From: Barnesiella merdipullorum
GTDB lineage: Bacteria; Bacteroidota; Bacteroidia; Bacteroidales; Barnesiellaceae
NCBI GenBank assembly: GCA_019116365.1
Contig: DXBT01000010.1
Span: 98,582-162,581 of the forward strand
Direction of reading: 5' to 3'
Length of the DNA: 64,000 nt
Shown here: one piece after another, positions 43,604-52,133 of the stretch
Position numbering within the stretch: position 1 is the stretch's first letter
Layout: each line of letters starts with the position of its first letter
The notes under the pieces: generated by a model
Told to the model about the DNA's origin: nothing
The model's input: the letters and a program-made list of their open reading frames with translations, nothing else
Database searches by the model: none
Translations under genes and position numbers: made by a program

Positions 43604-43611
43604 CAAAATTA
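43604..43611 (-). promoter_or_regulatory. -7 element of the sugar permease gene
   Basis: TAATTTTG on the minus strand, with no matching -33 TTTG. The palindrome at 43646-43659 is centred about 45 nt upstream of this box, as for an activator that replaces the -33 contact. Confidence 0.5.
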
Positions 43612-43635
43612 ATGCTTATTATTTAGCCACGGACG

Positions 43636-43660
43636 CGAAAAAGATATGTTCTTGAACATA
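43636..43660. promoter_or_regulatory. Palindromic operator candidate upstream of the sugar permease
   Basis: ATGTTCTTGAACAT (43646-43659), preceded by CGAAAAAGAT. The whole 25-bp element matches 27398-27422 at 23 positions. Confidence 0.55.
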
Positions 43661-43702
43661 AAAACAGATTATTCCCCGCCGCATGCCTACGCCACGGAGC
43701 GG

Positions 43703-44374
43703 TTAATAGGCCCGCTCGCCGAATATCGAGGTCCCTATGCGCACCAGCGTACTGCCGTGGCGTAAGGCCAGCCGATAGTCGTGCGACATACCCATCGACA
43801 ACTCTTTGAAGGCTTCGGCATCGACCTTGCCCGAAGCTTTCAATTCATCGAACAGGCTCTTCAACTCGCCAAACTCCCGGTCGATACACTGCTCGTCGTC
43901 GGTGAGCGATGCCATACCCATGAGGCCACACACCTGCACATGGGGATATCGAGCCAGGGGATTCCCTTGCAACCACTCGCGACACGACTCGGGGGTGAAT
44001 CCATACTTGCTCTCCTCGCGAGCCACATGTATCTCGAGCAAACAATCGACTACCCGGCCGCACTTGGCCGCCTCGCTGTCGATTACCGCAAGCAGTTTCT
44101 CGCTATCGACACTGTGGATAAGGGTGATGAAGGGCACAATATATTTTACCTTGTTGGTTTGCAAGTGGCCGATGAAGTGCCACTCGATATCCTTGGGCAA
44201 GGCCTCGTATTTACCCACGAGTTCCTGCACCCGACTCTCGCCGAAGATGCGCTGTCCCGACTCGTAGGCCTCCATCAGGGCCTCGGCAGGGTGAAACTTC
44301 GACACGGCCACCAGGCGGGTACCCGCCGGCAGCTCCTGTCGTATGGTGGCTATATGTTGGGCTATCTCGTTCAT
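43703..44374 (-). CDS. YggS/PROSC family PLP homeostasis protein
   Basis: 223 residues, single-domain PLP-binding barrel. The PLP lysine is in RLVAVSKFHPAEAL, and the phosphate-binding SMGMSHDYRLALRHGSTLVRIGTSIFG is at the C terminus. The family buffers pyridoxal phosphate and is not a racemase. It overlaps the DUF4494 gene by 4 nt (ATGA-type coupling). Confidence 0.95.
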   Translation of the reverse strand: MNEIAQHIATIRQELPAGTRLVAVSKFHPAEALMEAYESGQRIFGESRVQELVGKYEALPKDIEWHFIGHLQTNKVKYIVPFITLIHSVDSEKLLAVIDSEAAKCGRVVDCLLEIHVAREESKYGFTPESCREWLQGNPLARYPHVQVCGLMGMASLTDDEQCIDREFGELKSLFDELKASGKVDAEAFKELSMGMSHDYRLALRHGSTLVRIGTSIFGERAY

Positions 44375-44838
44375 TGTTCTTTCGGACGGTCCTCCTCCTG
44401 CGTCTTGCCTTCGGGATTAAACGGATAGACATCCATGAGCGGGGTCTCGGCTATCGACACGATTACCCAGTCGGCCATGGTGCCCTTCATGCCGGCATTC
44501 AGATTTTTGAGTGCGGTTTCGAAGTCGGCTGCCTGTACCAGCATATACGATGCGGTGCGTTTCTCCATGCCGCTCTTCTCGTCGAGGGTGATGAAGTTGA
44601 GTTTGCACTTGTACCAGCGGTCGCCCGTCTCGTCGAAGAAGAGTTCGCTGAAGTTGGCCCGTTTCACGGCCGACACCGAAAACTCGCCCGAGATGAAGGG
44701 CGACACTTCCTCGATAATACGGGCCTCGGCCTCGGTAAAGGAGAGGGCATCGACGAGATAGGGTTCGGTTACTTTTTTCTGCATGCCGTTTTCCAGCATC
44801 TTATCATACTTGACTCTACATTCAAACCAGTTTGCCAT
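44371..44838 (-). CDS. DUF4494 domain protein
   Basis: 155 residues (MANWFECRVKYDKMLENG...), a Bacteroidetes-specific family of unknown function often located beside yggS. It is predicted to be soluble and alpha/beta, with no signal peptide. It is translationally coupled to yggS here, so the two may work together. Confidence 0.85.
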   Translation of the reverse strand: MANWFECRVKYDKMLENGMQKKVTEPYLVDALSFTEAEARIIEEVSPFISGEFSVSAVKRANFSELFFDETGDRWYKCKLNFITLDEKSGMEKRTASYMLVQAADFETALKNLNAGMKGTMADWVIVSIAETPLMDVYPFNPEGKTQEEDRPKEQ

Positions 44839-44850
44839 ACGTTTCTATTC

Positions 44851-44876
44851 AAAAAAAGGAGGTGCAGTGCACCCCC
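44851..44876 (-). terminator. Terminator of the deaminase gene
   Basis: GGAGGTGC and GCACCCCC around a short AGT loop (44858-44876), followed on the minus strand by T7. Confidence 0.75.
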
Positions 44877-44894
44877 GGTTGTTCGTTATATCGT

Positions 44895-45365
44895 TTAATA
44901 CTCTATTTTATCGCTCTTGTTGTCCCACTTTTCGAAGGCTTTGATGGCCTGGTCGCGCATGAGGGAAACTATTTTGAGGTGGCGTTTCTCCAGTGGCAGG
45001 GCCAACTCGTCGTAAATAAACGAGTCGTCGAAGCCGATGGCCTTGGCGTCGGCCTTGGTGTTACCATAATATACCTTGTCGAGATGGGCCCAATAGATGG
45101 CACCCAGGCACATGGGGCAAGGCTCGCACGAGGTGTATATCTCGCAGCCTCTCAAGTCGAAAGTGCCCAGCACACGGGCCGCCTCGCGAATGGCATTCAC
45201 CTCGGCATGGGCCGTAGGGTCGTTCGAGGCCGTCACCCGGTTGGCTCCGCGGGCAATGATTTTGCCATCCTTCACGATTACGGCTCCGAAGGGACCGCCG
45301 CCATGGTCTATGTTGTCGAGCGAGAGGTCTATGGCCTCGCGCATAAAGGAATCTTTCTCACACAT
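44895..45365 (-). CDS. Nucleoside/nucleobase deaminase, guanine deaminase-like
   Basis: 156 residues of the cytidine-deaminase superfamily. Zinc site: HAEVNAI and CEPCPMCLGAIYWA. The C-terminal region (KADAKAIGFDDSFIYDEL... KRHLKIV) resembles the GuaD-type guanine deaminases rather than tRNA adenosine deaminase TadA. It probably converts guanine to xanthine. A TATCTTTG -7 box is 63 nt upstream (minus strand, 45435-45428). Confidence 0.9.
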   Translation of the reverse strand: MCEKDSFMREAIDLSLDNIDHGGGPFGAVIVKDGKIIARGANRVTASNDPTAHAEVNAIREAARVLGTFDLRGCEIYTSCEPCPMCLGAIYWAHLDKVYYGNTKADAKAIGFDDSFIYDELALPLEKRHLKIVSLMRDQAIKAFEKWDNKSDKIEY

Positions 45366-45427
45366 AATCTTTTACTCTAAAAATTGGTGTAGCCTCGACC
45401 GAAGTCGATTTCGACACGCGCCAAATG

Positions 45428-45457
45428 CAAAGATACAAAACAGATTGGACGAACAAA
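45428..45457 (-). promoter_or_regulatory. Promoter of the deaminase gene
   Basis: TTTG (45457-45454), 18 nt, TATCTTTG (45435-45428) on the minus strand; the spacer is one base short of the usual 19. Confidence 0.6.
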
Positions 45458-45582
45458 AGAACTCTCGCCGAAAAAGAACCGCCCGTCGAAATATTGACAT
45501 TCGACAATTTCCGTGGTCGGTCCACACGGCTGCGGCATCGAGCCTGTCTTAAAGGGGGTTATTCTCCCTCCCCCACCCGATT

Positions 45583-46200
45583 TCAGTCGGGGTTCGCCTC
45601 GGCCGTCAAACTCCTGTTCACCCGGTCGATGTAGTCTAGCAGCTCGTCACGACCCGTTCCCCGCTCCGACGAGGTAGTGAAGATAGGGGGCAGCTCCTCC
45701 CACGTCTCGTGCAATACCGATTTATAGTGTTCGATACTGTCTCTGAGCGCCACGGGACCCACCTTATCGGTCTTGGTAAAGACGATGGCAAAAGGCACGC
45801 CGTTCTCGCCCAGCCACTCCATAAACTCGAGGTCAATTTTCTGCGGTTTGTGCCGACAGTCGAGCAGCACAAATAGACAGGTGAGCTCGTGCCGGTAGAG
45901 GGCATACCCCTCGATCATCTGGCGCAACGCCTCGCGGCTCTCCTTGCCCCGGCGGGCATAGCCATAACCGGGCAAATCGACCAGATACCAGCTGTTGTCG
46001 ATGAGAAAGTGGTTGATGAGCATCGTCTTTCCCGGCGTGGCCGAGGTCATGGCCAACCCCTTCTGGCGGGTGAGCATGTTGATGAGCGACGACTTGCCCA
46101 CATTGGAGCGTCCGATAAAGGCATACTCGGGCAACTGATGCGACGGGCAATCCTGCACCCGACTGCTGCTCACCACAAACTTGGCATTTTTAATCTCCAT
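45583..46200 (-). CDS. engB: Ribosome biogenesis GTP-binding protein YsxC/EngB
   Basis: 205 residues. G motifs: GRSNVGKSSLIN, G2 Thr in MTSATPGKT, DLPGYGYARRG and TKTDK. It is an essential GTPase for 50S assembly. Length is normal. A TATATTTG box lies 35 nt upstream on the minus strand (46242-46235). Confidence 0.96.
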   Translation of the reverse strand: MEIKNAKFVVSSSRVQDCPSHQLPEYAFIGRSNVGKSSLINMLTRQKGLAMTSATPGKTMLINHFLIDNSWYLVDLPGYGYARRGKESREALRQMIEGYALYRHELTCLFVLLDCRHKPQKIDLEFMEWLGENGVPFAIVFTKTDKVGPVALRDSIEHYKSVLHETWEELPPIFTTSSERGTGRDELLDYIDRVNRSLTAEANPD

Positions 46201-46234
46201 ATCGATCTCTTGTTTTCAGAATTTTCAGGGAGGA

Positions 46235-46242
46235 CAAATATA
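46235..46242 (-). promoter_or_regulatory. -7 element of engB
   Basis: TATATTTG on the minus strand; no -33 match. Confidence 0.4.
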
Positions 46243-46274
46243 CAGTTTTTTCCCGGATTTCCTACTCGCTCACC

Positions 46275-46371
46275 TTTCACTATCTTTGAATAAGACAGGA
46301 TGCGGCTCGGCCCAGGCAAAGTTGAAAACTGCGTTTTCCTTTGCCTCTGCTCTCACCTTTCACTATCTTTG
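46275..46371 (+). repeat. Dispersed promoter-bearing repeat, copy B
   Basis: From TTTCACTATCTTTG (46275-46288) through AGGATGCGGCTCGG (46297-46310) and a hairpin (AGGCAAAG-TT-GAAAAC with GTTTTC-CTTTGCCT, 46314-46346) to CTCACCTTTCACTATCTTTG (46352-46371). The last 20 bases also stand at 46269-46288, so the unit is bounded by two copies of the promoter block. Same order as copies A (5018-5116) and C (60091-60195). Confidence 0.7.
46340..46371 (+). promoter_or_regulatory. sigma-ABfr promoter of recR inside repeat copy B
   Basis: TTTG 46340-46343, 20 nt, TATCTTTG 46364-46371, about 68 nt before recR. The upstream TATCTTTG at 46281-46288 lacks a -33 match. Confidence 0.8.
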
Positions 46372-46438
46372 TACCACGGTTCTGCCGGGGAATAGGGTGG
46401 CAAAGTGCTGCGACAACCCGGCGGAGAGCCGCGAAAGG

Positions 46439-47074
46439 ATGTCTATTCATATGGATCAACAATACTCTTCGGTTCTTCTCGAAAACGCGGTGAGCGAGTT
46501 TGCCAAGCTGCCGGGCATCGGCCGCAAGACGGCGCTGCGCCTGGTGCTCTACCTGTTGCGGCAGGAGGAGGGCGAGGCCGAGAAATTCGGGAATACCATT
46601 ATCAAACTGTGCAAGGAGATCAAGCACTGCCATGTGTGCCACAACATATCCGACACCGACACCTGCGCCATTTGCAGCGACCCGTCGCGCGATACCTCGA
46701 CCCTGTGTGTGGTCGAGAACGTGAAGGAGGTGATGGTGGTCGAGAATACCCGCCAATTCCACGGGCTCTATCATGTGCTGGGTGGGGTCATCTCGCCCAT
46801 GGACGGCATAGGGCCGGCCGACCTCGAAATCGAGAGTCTGGTCGATCGGGTGGCGGCAGGCGGTATCAAGGAGGTGATTCTGGCCTTGAGCGCCACGATG
46901 GAGGGCGACACGACCAACTTCTACATCTTCCGCAAACTGGCCCCCTTCGACGTGAAGATTACCATCATTGCCCGAGGGGTTTCGGTGGGAGGAGAACTGG
47001 AATATACCGACGAAATCACGCTGGGTCGCTCGATTCTCAACCGCACGCTCTTCAGCGAAAGTTTCAAGGGATAG
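46439..47074 (+). CDS. recR: Recombination protein RecR
   Basis: 211 residues. A helix-hairpin-helix (LPGIGRKTALRLVLYLL) is followed by the C4 zinc finger CHVCHNISDTDTCAIC, then the Toprim domain (TLCVVENVKEVMVVE). It works with RecO/RecF in gap repair. Start at 46439 (MSIHMDQQ) or 46451 (MDQQYSS). The open frame reaches far upstream through the repeat and promoter, which is not coding. Confidence 0.96.
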   Translation: MSIHMDQQYSSVLLENAVSEFAKLPGIGRKTALRLVLYLLRQEEGEAEKFGNTIIKLCKEIKHCHVCHNISDTDTCAICSDPSRDTSTLCVVENVKEVMVVENTRQFHGLYHVLGGVISPMDGIGPADLEIESLVDRVAAGGIKEVILALSATMEGDTTNFYIFRKLAPFDVKITIIARGVSVGGELEYTDEITLGRSILNRTLFSESFKG

Positions 47075-47134
47075 CGCACACTATTTTCGGCAGGGCATCG
47101 TTATACATTATATAAATAAGAGGAGTCGGGTTCC

Positions 47135-48307
47135 GTGGTAAAAATCAGCATCGTCATTGTCAACTACCGGGTGAAACACTTTCTGGAGCAGGCGCTCCGG
47201 TCGGTGCGGGCTGCACTGACGGTTCATCCCATGGAGGCCGAGATTTTCGTAGTCGATAACCACTCGCAGGACGATTCGCTCGACTACCTCACCCCCCTAT
47301 TTCCCGAGGTGCGCTTCATAGCCAACGCCGAGAATGTGGGCTTTGCCCGGGCCAACAACCAGGCCATGGCACTGGCCACGGGCGAGTATGTCTTGCTGCT
47401 CAACCCCGACACGGTCATCGCCGAAGATACGCTCCAGGAGGTATGCCAGTTCATGGACACGCACCCCGATGCCGGTGGCGTAGGGGTGAAGATGCTCGAC
47501 GGCAACGGGCGTTTCCTGCCCGAGTCGAAACGGGGATTTCCTTCGCCGTGGGTGTCGTTCTGCAAGATATTCGGACTGGCGTCCCTGTTCCCCCGCTCGC
47601 CTCTCTTCGGACGCTACCACATGAAATACCTCTCGCCCGACGAGTACCACCGCATCGACATCCTCTCGGGGGCCTTCATGCTCATGCGACGGGCTACGCT
47701 CGACAAGAGCGGTCTGCTCGACGAGGACTTCTTCATGTATGGCGAGGACATCGACCTCTCCTACCGGCTGGTACTGGCGGGATATCACAACTACTACATG
47801 CCCACGCCCATCATCCACTACAAGGGCGAGAGCACCAAGAAGGGGAGTCTGCGCTACGTGCGCATCTTCTACGAGGCGATGCTCATCTTTTTCAAGAAAC
47901 ACTATCCCCACTACAGCAAGGGCTACTACCTGGCGGTGAAGTTCTCGATCTTCTTCAGGGCCATGCTGGCCGCCGCCCACCGCATCGTCGCCTATCCCTT
48001 CCGCCATCGTCGCCAGGGCGAGAAACGGGAACGGGGTGAATGGTACATCCTCTCCAACGAGGCCGAACGCATTGCCGGTCTCATCCCCGGCGGCCCACAT
48101 GTCACGACCATCGAGTCGGTTCAACAGCTACCGATGCCCCGCAAAGGGTCGGCCCTGCGCTACATCATACTCGACTCGGGCTGGCTCTCCTACCGCGAAA
48201 TTATCGACACCATACAGCAGGGCTGCCACGACCGCAACCGGTTCCTCATCTACAACCCACACGCCCATGTAATTGTTTCACCCAAAGAAATCTACAAGCA
48301 ACCATGA
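47135..48307 (+). CDS. GT2-family glycosyltransferase
   Basis: 390 residues starting at GTG (47135), with AGGAG ten bases upstream and a stop codon 17 nt before. The GT-A domain has SIVIVNYRVKHFL, VDNHSQDDS, NVGFARANNQAM, LLNPDT and MYGEDIDLSYRL, as in rhamnosyltransferase-like GT2 enzymes. A C-terminal part with an amphipathic/hydrophobic segment (about 265-290) and a unique 90-residue tail follows. Probably attaches a sugar to a surface polysaccharide; no other polysaccharide genes are here. It overlaps the GNAT gene at ATGA. Confidence 0.9.
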   Translation: MVKISIVIVNYRVKHFLEQALRSVRAALTVHPMEAEIFVVDNHSQDDSLDYLTPLFPEVRFIANAENVGFARANNQAMALATGEYVLLLNPDTVIAEDTLQEVCQFMDTHPDAGGVGVKMLDGNGRFLPESKRGFPSPWVSFCKIFGLASLFPRSPLFGRYHMKYLSPDEYHRIDILSGAFMLMRRATLDKSGLLDEDFFMYGEDIDLSYRLVLAGYHNYYMPTPIIHYKGESTKKGSLRYVRIFYEAMLIFFKKHYPHYSKGYYLAVKFSIFFRAMLAAAHRIVAYPFRHRRQGEKRERGEWYILSNEAERIAGLIPGGPHVTTIESVQQLPMPRKGSALRYIILDSGWLSYREIIDTIQQGCHDRNRFLIYNPHAHVIVSPKEIYKQP

Positions 48308-48840
48308 ACTACCTATCGGGAAAACAGATAGCCTTGCGGGCCCTCGAGCCCGAAGATCTCGACGACCTCTACCGCTGGGAAAACGATACCTCGCTGTGGC
48401 AGTATGGCTGCACCGTATCCCCCTACTCGCGCTACCTGATCAAACGCTATATCGAGAGCTACAGCGCCGACATTACCCGCGACAACCAGTTGCGACTCAT
48501 GATTGTGCTGCGAGACAGTCTTGAACGTGTGGGGGTGCTCGACTGCTTCGACTACGACGCCACAAACCGCCGGGCCGCCTTAGGGCTACTCATCGACCCC
48601 AACCATACCCGCCGGGGACTGGGGCGTGATGCCCTTGAAACCTTCATGGAATATGCCTTCGGGCTACTGCAACTGCACCAGCTCTATGTACACATTGCTG
48701 CGTGCAACACGGCCAGCCTGGCCCTCTTCCGCACCTGCGGATTCAACGAGTGCGGCCACCTGACCGACTGGGTGCGGCTACCTCACGGCTATGCCGACGC
48801 GATCGTTCTCCAGAAAATCAATCCGGCCGAAATCGGCTAA
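48304..48840 (+). CDS. GNAT-family N-acetyltransferase
   Basis: 178 residues starting MNYLSGKQIALRALEPEDLDDLYRWEN, the RimJ/SpeG-like subgroup. The acetyl-CoA loop is HTRRGLGRDALETFM, and NTASLALFRTCGFNECG completes the fold. The acceptor is unknown. The ATG overlaps the stop of the upstream GT2 gene (ATGA), so the two are translated together. Its end overlaps the convergent YqgE gene by 4 nt. Confidence 0.9.
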   Translation: MNYLSGKQIALRALEPEDLDDLYRWENDTSLWQYGCTVSPYSRYLIKRYIESYSADITRDNQLRLMIVLRDSLERVGVLDCFDYDATNRRAALGLLIDPNHTRRGLGRDALETFMEYAFGLLQLHQLYVHIAACNTASLALFRTCGFNECGHLTDWVRLPHGYADAIVLQKINPAEIG

Positions 48841-49424
48841 TTAAGCGACGGCTCCTGAGGCGAATTGAGCCACAACAGATAGCCCTCGCCCATGCTGCGC
48901 ACCGTCTCGCGCCAAAAGGCATCGTCGGTTGCCGCCAGACAACTGGCTGCCGACTGCATAGTAGTGACCGCCCACGACTCCTGCCGCAGCTCCCCGTCGA
49001 GCTGACCGGGCGACCAGCCGCTGTACCCGATGAGAAATTTCACATGCCGGCACACCCCTTCGTCACTTCGCATGAAATCGAGCAACATATCGAAGTCGCC
49101 GTTGGCAAAAAGCCCCGATGCCACCTCGACCGCTCCCGGCAACGAGGCTATATCGTGCAGAAAAAACAGATGGTCGGTACCCACCGGCCCACCACAATAG
49201 ACGGGTATCGAGGGGATAGAACCCAACCCCTCGAGCAATTCATTCAGATGATAATGTGTGGGGCTGTTGAGCACGAAGCCCACCGCCCCCTTCTCGGAAT
49301 ACTCGGCCAAACAGATGACCGCCCGGCGGAAACACCCCTCGTCGAGAAAAGGCTCGGCCACAAGCAGGGCTCCCCGGTGAGGTTCAATCAATTGTCGGCG
49401 TATGTGTAATGACTCGCTATGCAT
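48837..49424 (-). CDS. YqgE/AlgH family (DUF179) protein
   Basis: 195 residues. Family motifs: GALLVAEPFLDEGCFRRAVI, EYSEKGAVGFVLN, PVYCGGPVGTDHLFFLH and GYSGWSPGQLDGEL. A cytosolic protein of unknown function, linked to regulation in Pseudomonas (AlgH). A TAAATTTG -7 box is at 49454-49447 (minus strand). Confidence 0.95.
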   Translation of the reverse strand: MHSESLHIRRQLIEPHRGALLVAEPFLDEGCFRRAVICLAEYSEKGAVGFVLNSPTHYHLNELLEGLGSIPSIPVYCGGPVGTDHLFFLHDIASLPGAVEVASGLFANGDFDMLLDFMRSDEGVCRHVKFLIGYSGWSPGQLDGELRQESWAVTTMQSAASCLAATDDAFWRETVRSMGEGYLLWLNSPQEPSLN

Positions 49425-49446
49425 ATTCCTTCGTATTTGTTTCTTA

Positions 49447-49454
49447 CAAATTTA
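49447..49454 (-). promoter_or_regulatory. -7 element of the YqgE gene
   Basis: TAAATTTG on the minus strand, 23 nt before the start. Confidence 0.4.
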
Positions 49455-49583
49455 CAAAAAACCCGATAAATGCAGAACGATTGTATTCTTTTTTCTTCAC
49501 TTCCTCAAGCAAAACGCTATATAGAACAGGTATAAATTAATACTCTTGAAACAAAAAACGATATAACATAGCACAAAACGCTC

Positions 49584-49591
49584 TATATTTG
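49584..49591 (+). promoter_or_regulatory. -7 element of the cation transporter gene
   Basis: TATATTTG, 24 nt before the ATG at 49615; its place argues against the upstream TTG (49594) as start. Confidence 0.5.
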
Positions 49592-49614
49592 CATTGTTTT
49601 TTATCCAAACCTCG

Positions 49615-50535
49615 ATGAACGAGACAGACCAAATGACCGATATTGCCCGGGAGAAAAAAGCAGCCCGGGTCACTTGGGTAGGTTTTTTCACCAACCTCAT
49701 CCTCTCGGCCGCCAAGATTGTAGCCGGTGTCGTAGGCCGAAGCAGCGCCATGATTGCCGACGGTATCCACTCTCTGTCGGACTTTGTGACCGATTTTATC
49801 GTCATCATCTTTATCCGCATCTCCTCCAAACACGAAGATAGCGACCACCCCTACGGGCACGGCAAGTTCGAAACCTTTGCCACCATGCTCATCAGCTTTG
49901 CCCTCTTCATCGTGGCCATCGGCATCTTCTACTCGGGCAGCGTGAAAATCTACGAGGTACTCAACGGCCGCACCATCGAGCGCCCCACCTACCTGGCCCT
50001 CATCATGGCCGCCGTTTCGATTGTGGTGAAAGAGGCGCTCTACTGGTACACCATCATCATCGGGCGCAAGATCGAGAGCCCCGCCGTCATTGCCAACGGC
50101 TGGCACCACCGGTCGGATGCCTTCTCGTCGATAGGCACCCTCATCGGCATCTCGGGCGCCATGTTCCTGGGCGAACGCTGGCGCATACTCGACCCCATCA
50201 CCTCGGTCATCGTGGGCATCTTCATCATAGGCGTAGCCTACAAACTGGCCCGCCCCAGCATACAAGAGCTGCTCGAAATGTCACTGCCACAGGAAATCGA
50301 GCGGAATATCGAACAGAAGATACAAGAGACTCCCGGAGTCATCACCTTCCACCACCTGCGCACCCGTAAGAACGGCAATACCTTCATCATCGACATGCAC
50401 ATCAAGGTCGATGCCCGCTCATCGATTGTCGAGGCACACAACATTGCTACTCAGGTAGAAAACAACCTCAAGGCAGCCTTTGGCAAACGCACCCAAGTCA
50501 ACGTGCACATCGAACCCTACCAACCCAAAGCGTAA
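49615..50535 (+). CDS. Cation diffusion facilitator (CDF) family transporter
   Basis: 306 residues, about six membrane segments. The TM2 metal site is in ADGIHSLSDFVTD and the TM5 site in WHHRSDAFSS. The C-terminal cytoplasmic domain (EIERNIEQKIQETPGV...) is the CDF dimerisation fold, with HxH-type residues (DMHIKVDA). It exports a divalent metal (Zn, Fe, Mn or Co) in exchange for protons. The D/D and H/D pattern resembles the Fe/Zn FieF-like group, but specificity is not assigned. Confidence 0.94.
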   Translation: MNETDQMTDIAREKKAARVTWVGFFTNLILSAAKIVAGVVGRSSAMIADGIHSLSDFVTDFIVIIFIRISSKHEDSDHPYGHGKFETFATMLISFALFIVAIGIFYSGSVKIYEVLNGRTIERPTYLALIMAAVSIVVKEALYWYTIIIGRKIESPAVIANGWHHRSDAFSSIGTLIGISGAMFLGERWRILDPITSVIVGIFIIGVAYKLARPSIQELLEMSLPQEIERNIEQKIQETPGVITFHHLRTRKNGNTFIIDMHIKVDARSSIVEAHNIATQVENNLKAAFGKRTQVNVHIEPYQPKA

Positions 50536-50587
50536 CCCCGGCCGACCGGCGGCCACATACAAGCCACCCCACCGGCACGCCATCGTG

Positions 50588-51343
50588 TCACAAGAGCCCC
50601 AGATCCTTGGCCACGCGGCACGCCTCGATCGAGTTTTTCACCTGCAACTTGGCCAGAATCTCCTGCCGGTGACGGCTCACCGTGTGCACACTGATCGATA
50701 GCGTATCGGCAATCTGTTTACTCATCAAACCCTTATCGATAAGACGAAGCACCTGAGTCTCCCTGTCGGACAAGACCTTCGACTTTCCCTGCAACCCCAA
50801 CTCGGTCACCGTGCCCGTGTATGTATCGACCGCCCGACCACCCCCCGGCCAGTCGAAAGTCAACGGACCATACAGGCACAGAGTGAGCCACAGCGTGTTG
50901 TTGAACGGGTCGGGAACGTAAGCCATGCGGTGGCACACCCACAGGTAGTCGCCCGAGGAAGACTTCATCCGCAACTTGCTCACCAGGAAATAGTGCGACC
51001 GCCGGCCCTTGGGCATGCGCTTCACAAAATTGAAAAAGCGCAACTCCTGCAAATACTTATCATATAGATCTTCCTGCGGAATCAGCCCCAAGATGCGCTC
51101 CTCCCATATCGAGCCAATCAACTCCTCGGTATCGGCACCTGCCAGACCGAGCGCCTGGGCAAACCCTCCATAATAGATGTAACTCACGTTGGCATGCATG
51201 TCGCTCAACACCGCCACCGCCCCCTCGACGAGGCTGTAACTGCGAGCCGCCGCCTTGTAGCGCTCCATCTCATCGCGATAGCATTTGCCTTTGGCGCTAT
51301 CCTGCGAGAGCATCAGGCGGTTCAGTTTATCGACAATACCCAT
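50588..51343 (-). CDS. LuxR-type transcriptional regulator with PAS-like sensor
   Basis: 251 residues. The N-terminal region (about 35-170) has the length and alternation of a PAS-like domain and no response-regulator Asp. The C-terminal LuxR/NarL helix-turn-helix is LSDRETQVLRLIDKGLMSKQ followed by IADTLSISVHTVSRHRQEIL. It is divergent from the DUF1349 gene, whose promoter begins about 55 nt away, so it may control that gene. The signal is unknown. Confidence 0.88.
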   Translation of the reverse strand: MGIVDKLNRLMLSQDSAKGKCYRDEMERYKAAARSYSLVEGAVAVLSDMHANVSYIYYGGFAQALGLAGADTEELIGSIWEERILGLIPQEDLYDKYLQELRFFNFVKRMPKGRRSHYFLVSKLRMKSSSGDYLWVCHRMAYVPDPFNNTLWLTLCLYGPLTFDWPGGGRAVDTYTGTVTELGLQGKSKVLSDRETQVLRLIDKGLMSKQIADTLSISVHTVSRHRQEILAKLQVKNSIEACRVAKDLGLL

Positions 51344-51372
51344 GGTTCGGCAAAAAATGGTTATTTATAATC

Positions 51373-51404
51373 ATTGTACATTCTTTTTCAACACTCTACA
51401 TTTG
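51373..51404 (+). promoter_or_regulatory. Promoter of the DUF1349 gene
   Basis: ATTG (51373-51376, one mismatch to TTTG), 20 nt, TACATTTG (51397-51404), 49 nt upstream of the ATG. Confidence 0.6.
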
Positions 51405-51452
51405 CAAATATAAAAAAATTTAATGGTTATTTACCTACACCGAATAATACAA

Positions 51453-52109
51453 ATGAAACGCTCAATTCTGTTAAACCTCGCCATGCTGCTGGCCATCATG
51501 CCGGGCATGGCCCAATCGTTAGAAAAAATGCAATGGTTCAACGAACCCGAACAATGGGAAATCAACGACAAGACCCTCTCCATGTTTGTAACCCCCAAGA
51601 CCGACTACTGGCGCATCTCGCACTACGGCTTCACCGTCGATGACGCCCCCTTCTACTACGCCACCTATGGCGGTGAGTTCGAGGTCAAGGTCAAAGTCTC
51701 GGGCGACTACAAGGCCCGCTTCGACCAGGCCGGTATCATGCTGCGCATCGACCATGAGAACTACATCAAAGCCGGCATCGAGTTTGTCGATGGCAAATTC
51801 AACCTCAGCACCGTAGTCACCCACCACACCTCCGACTGGAGCGTCATCACCCTCGACCGGGCCGTGCCCTACATCTGGATCAAGGCCGTGCGCCGTCTCG
51901 ATGCCGTCGAGATATTCTACTCGTTCGACGACAACGAATACACCCTCATGCGCAACGCCTGGCTGCAAGACACCCCCCCCGTGCAAGTGGGACTCATGGG
52001 TGCCAGCCCCGACGGCGAAGGCTTCCAGGCTACCTTCGAGCACTTCAAGGTAAAGCACCTGCCCGACCTGCGCCGCCTCGAATGGCTGAAAAAGAACAGC
52101 GCACAATAA
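51453..52109 (+). CDS. Secreted DUF1349 (concanavalin-like) protein
   Basis: 218 residues from the ATG at 51453, which starts a good signal peptide (MKRSILLNLAMLLAIMPGMA-QS). The remainder is a DUF1349 beta-sandwich (FDQAGIMLRIDHENYIKAGIEF and VQVGLMGASPDGEGFQATFEHF). That fold is related to carbohydrate-binding laminin-G-like proteins. Probably periplasmic. The ligand is unknown. Confidence 0.85.
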   Translation: MKRSILLNLAMLLAIMPGMAQSLEKMQWFNEPEQWEINDKTLSMFVTPKTDYWRISHYGFTVDDAPFYYATYGGEFEVKVKVSGDYKARFDQAGIMLRIDHENYIKAGIEFVDGKFNLSTVVTHHTSDWSVITLDRAVPYIWIKAVRRLDAVEIFYSFDDNEYTLMRNAWLQDTPPVQVGLMGASPDGEGFQATFEHFKVKHLPDLRRLEWLKKNSAQ

Positions 52110-52133
52110 CAATACCTCCAACCATCCATACAC

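Noticed and set aside
46181..46438. 86-codon N-terminal extension of recR
   Set aside because: It would make the promoter and repeat copy B coding, and RecR homologues begin at the HhH domain.
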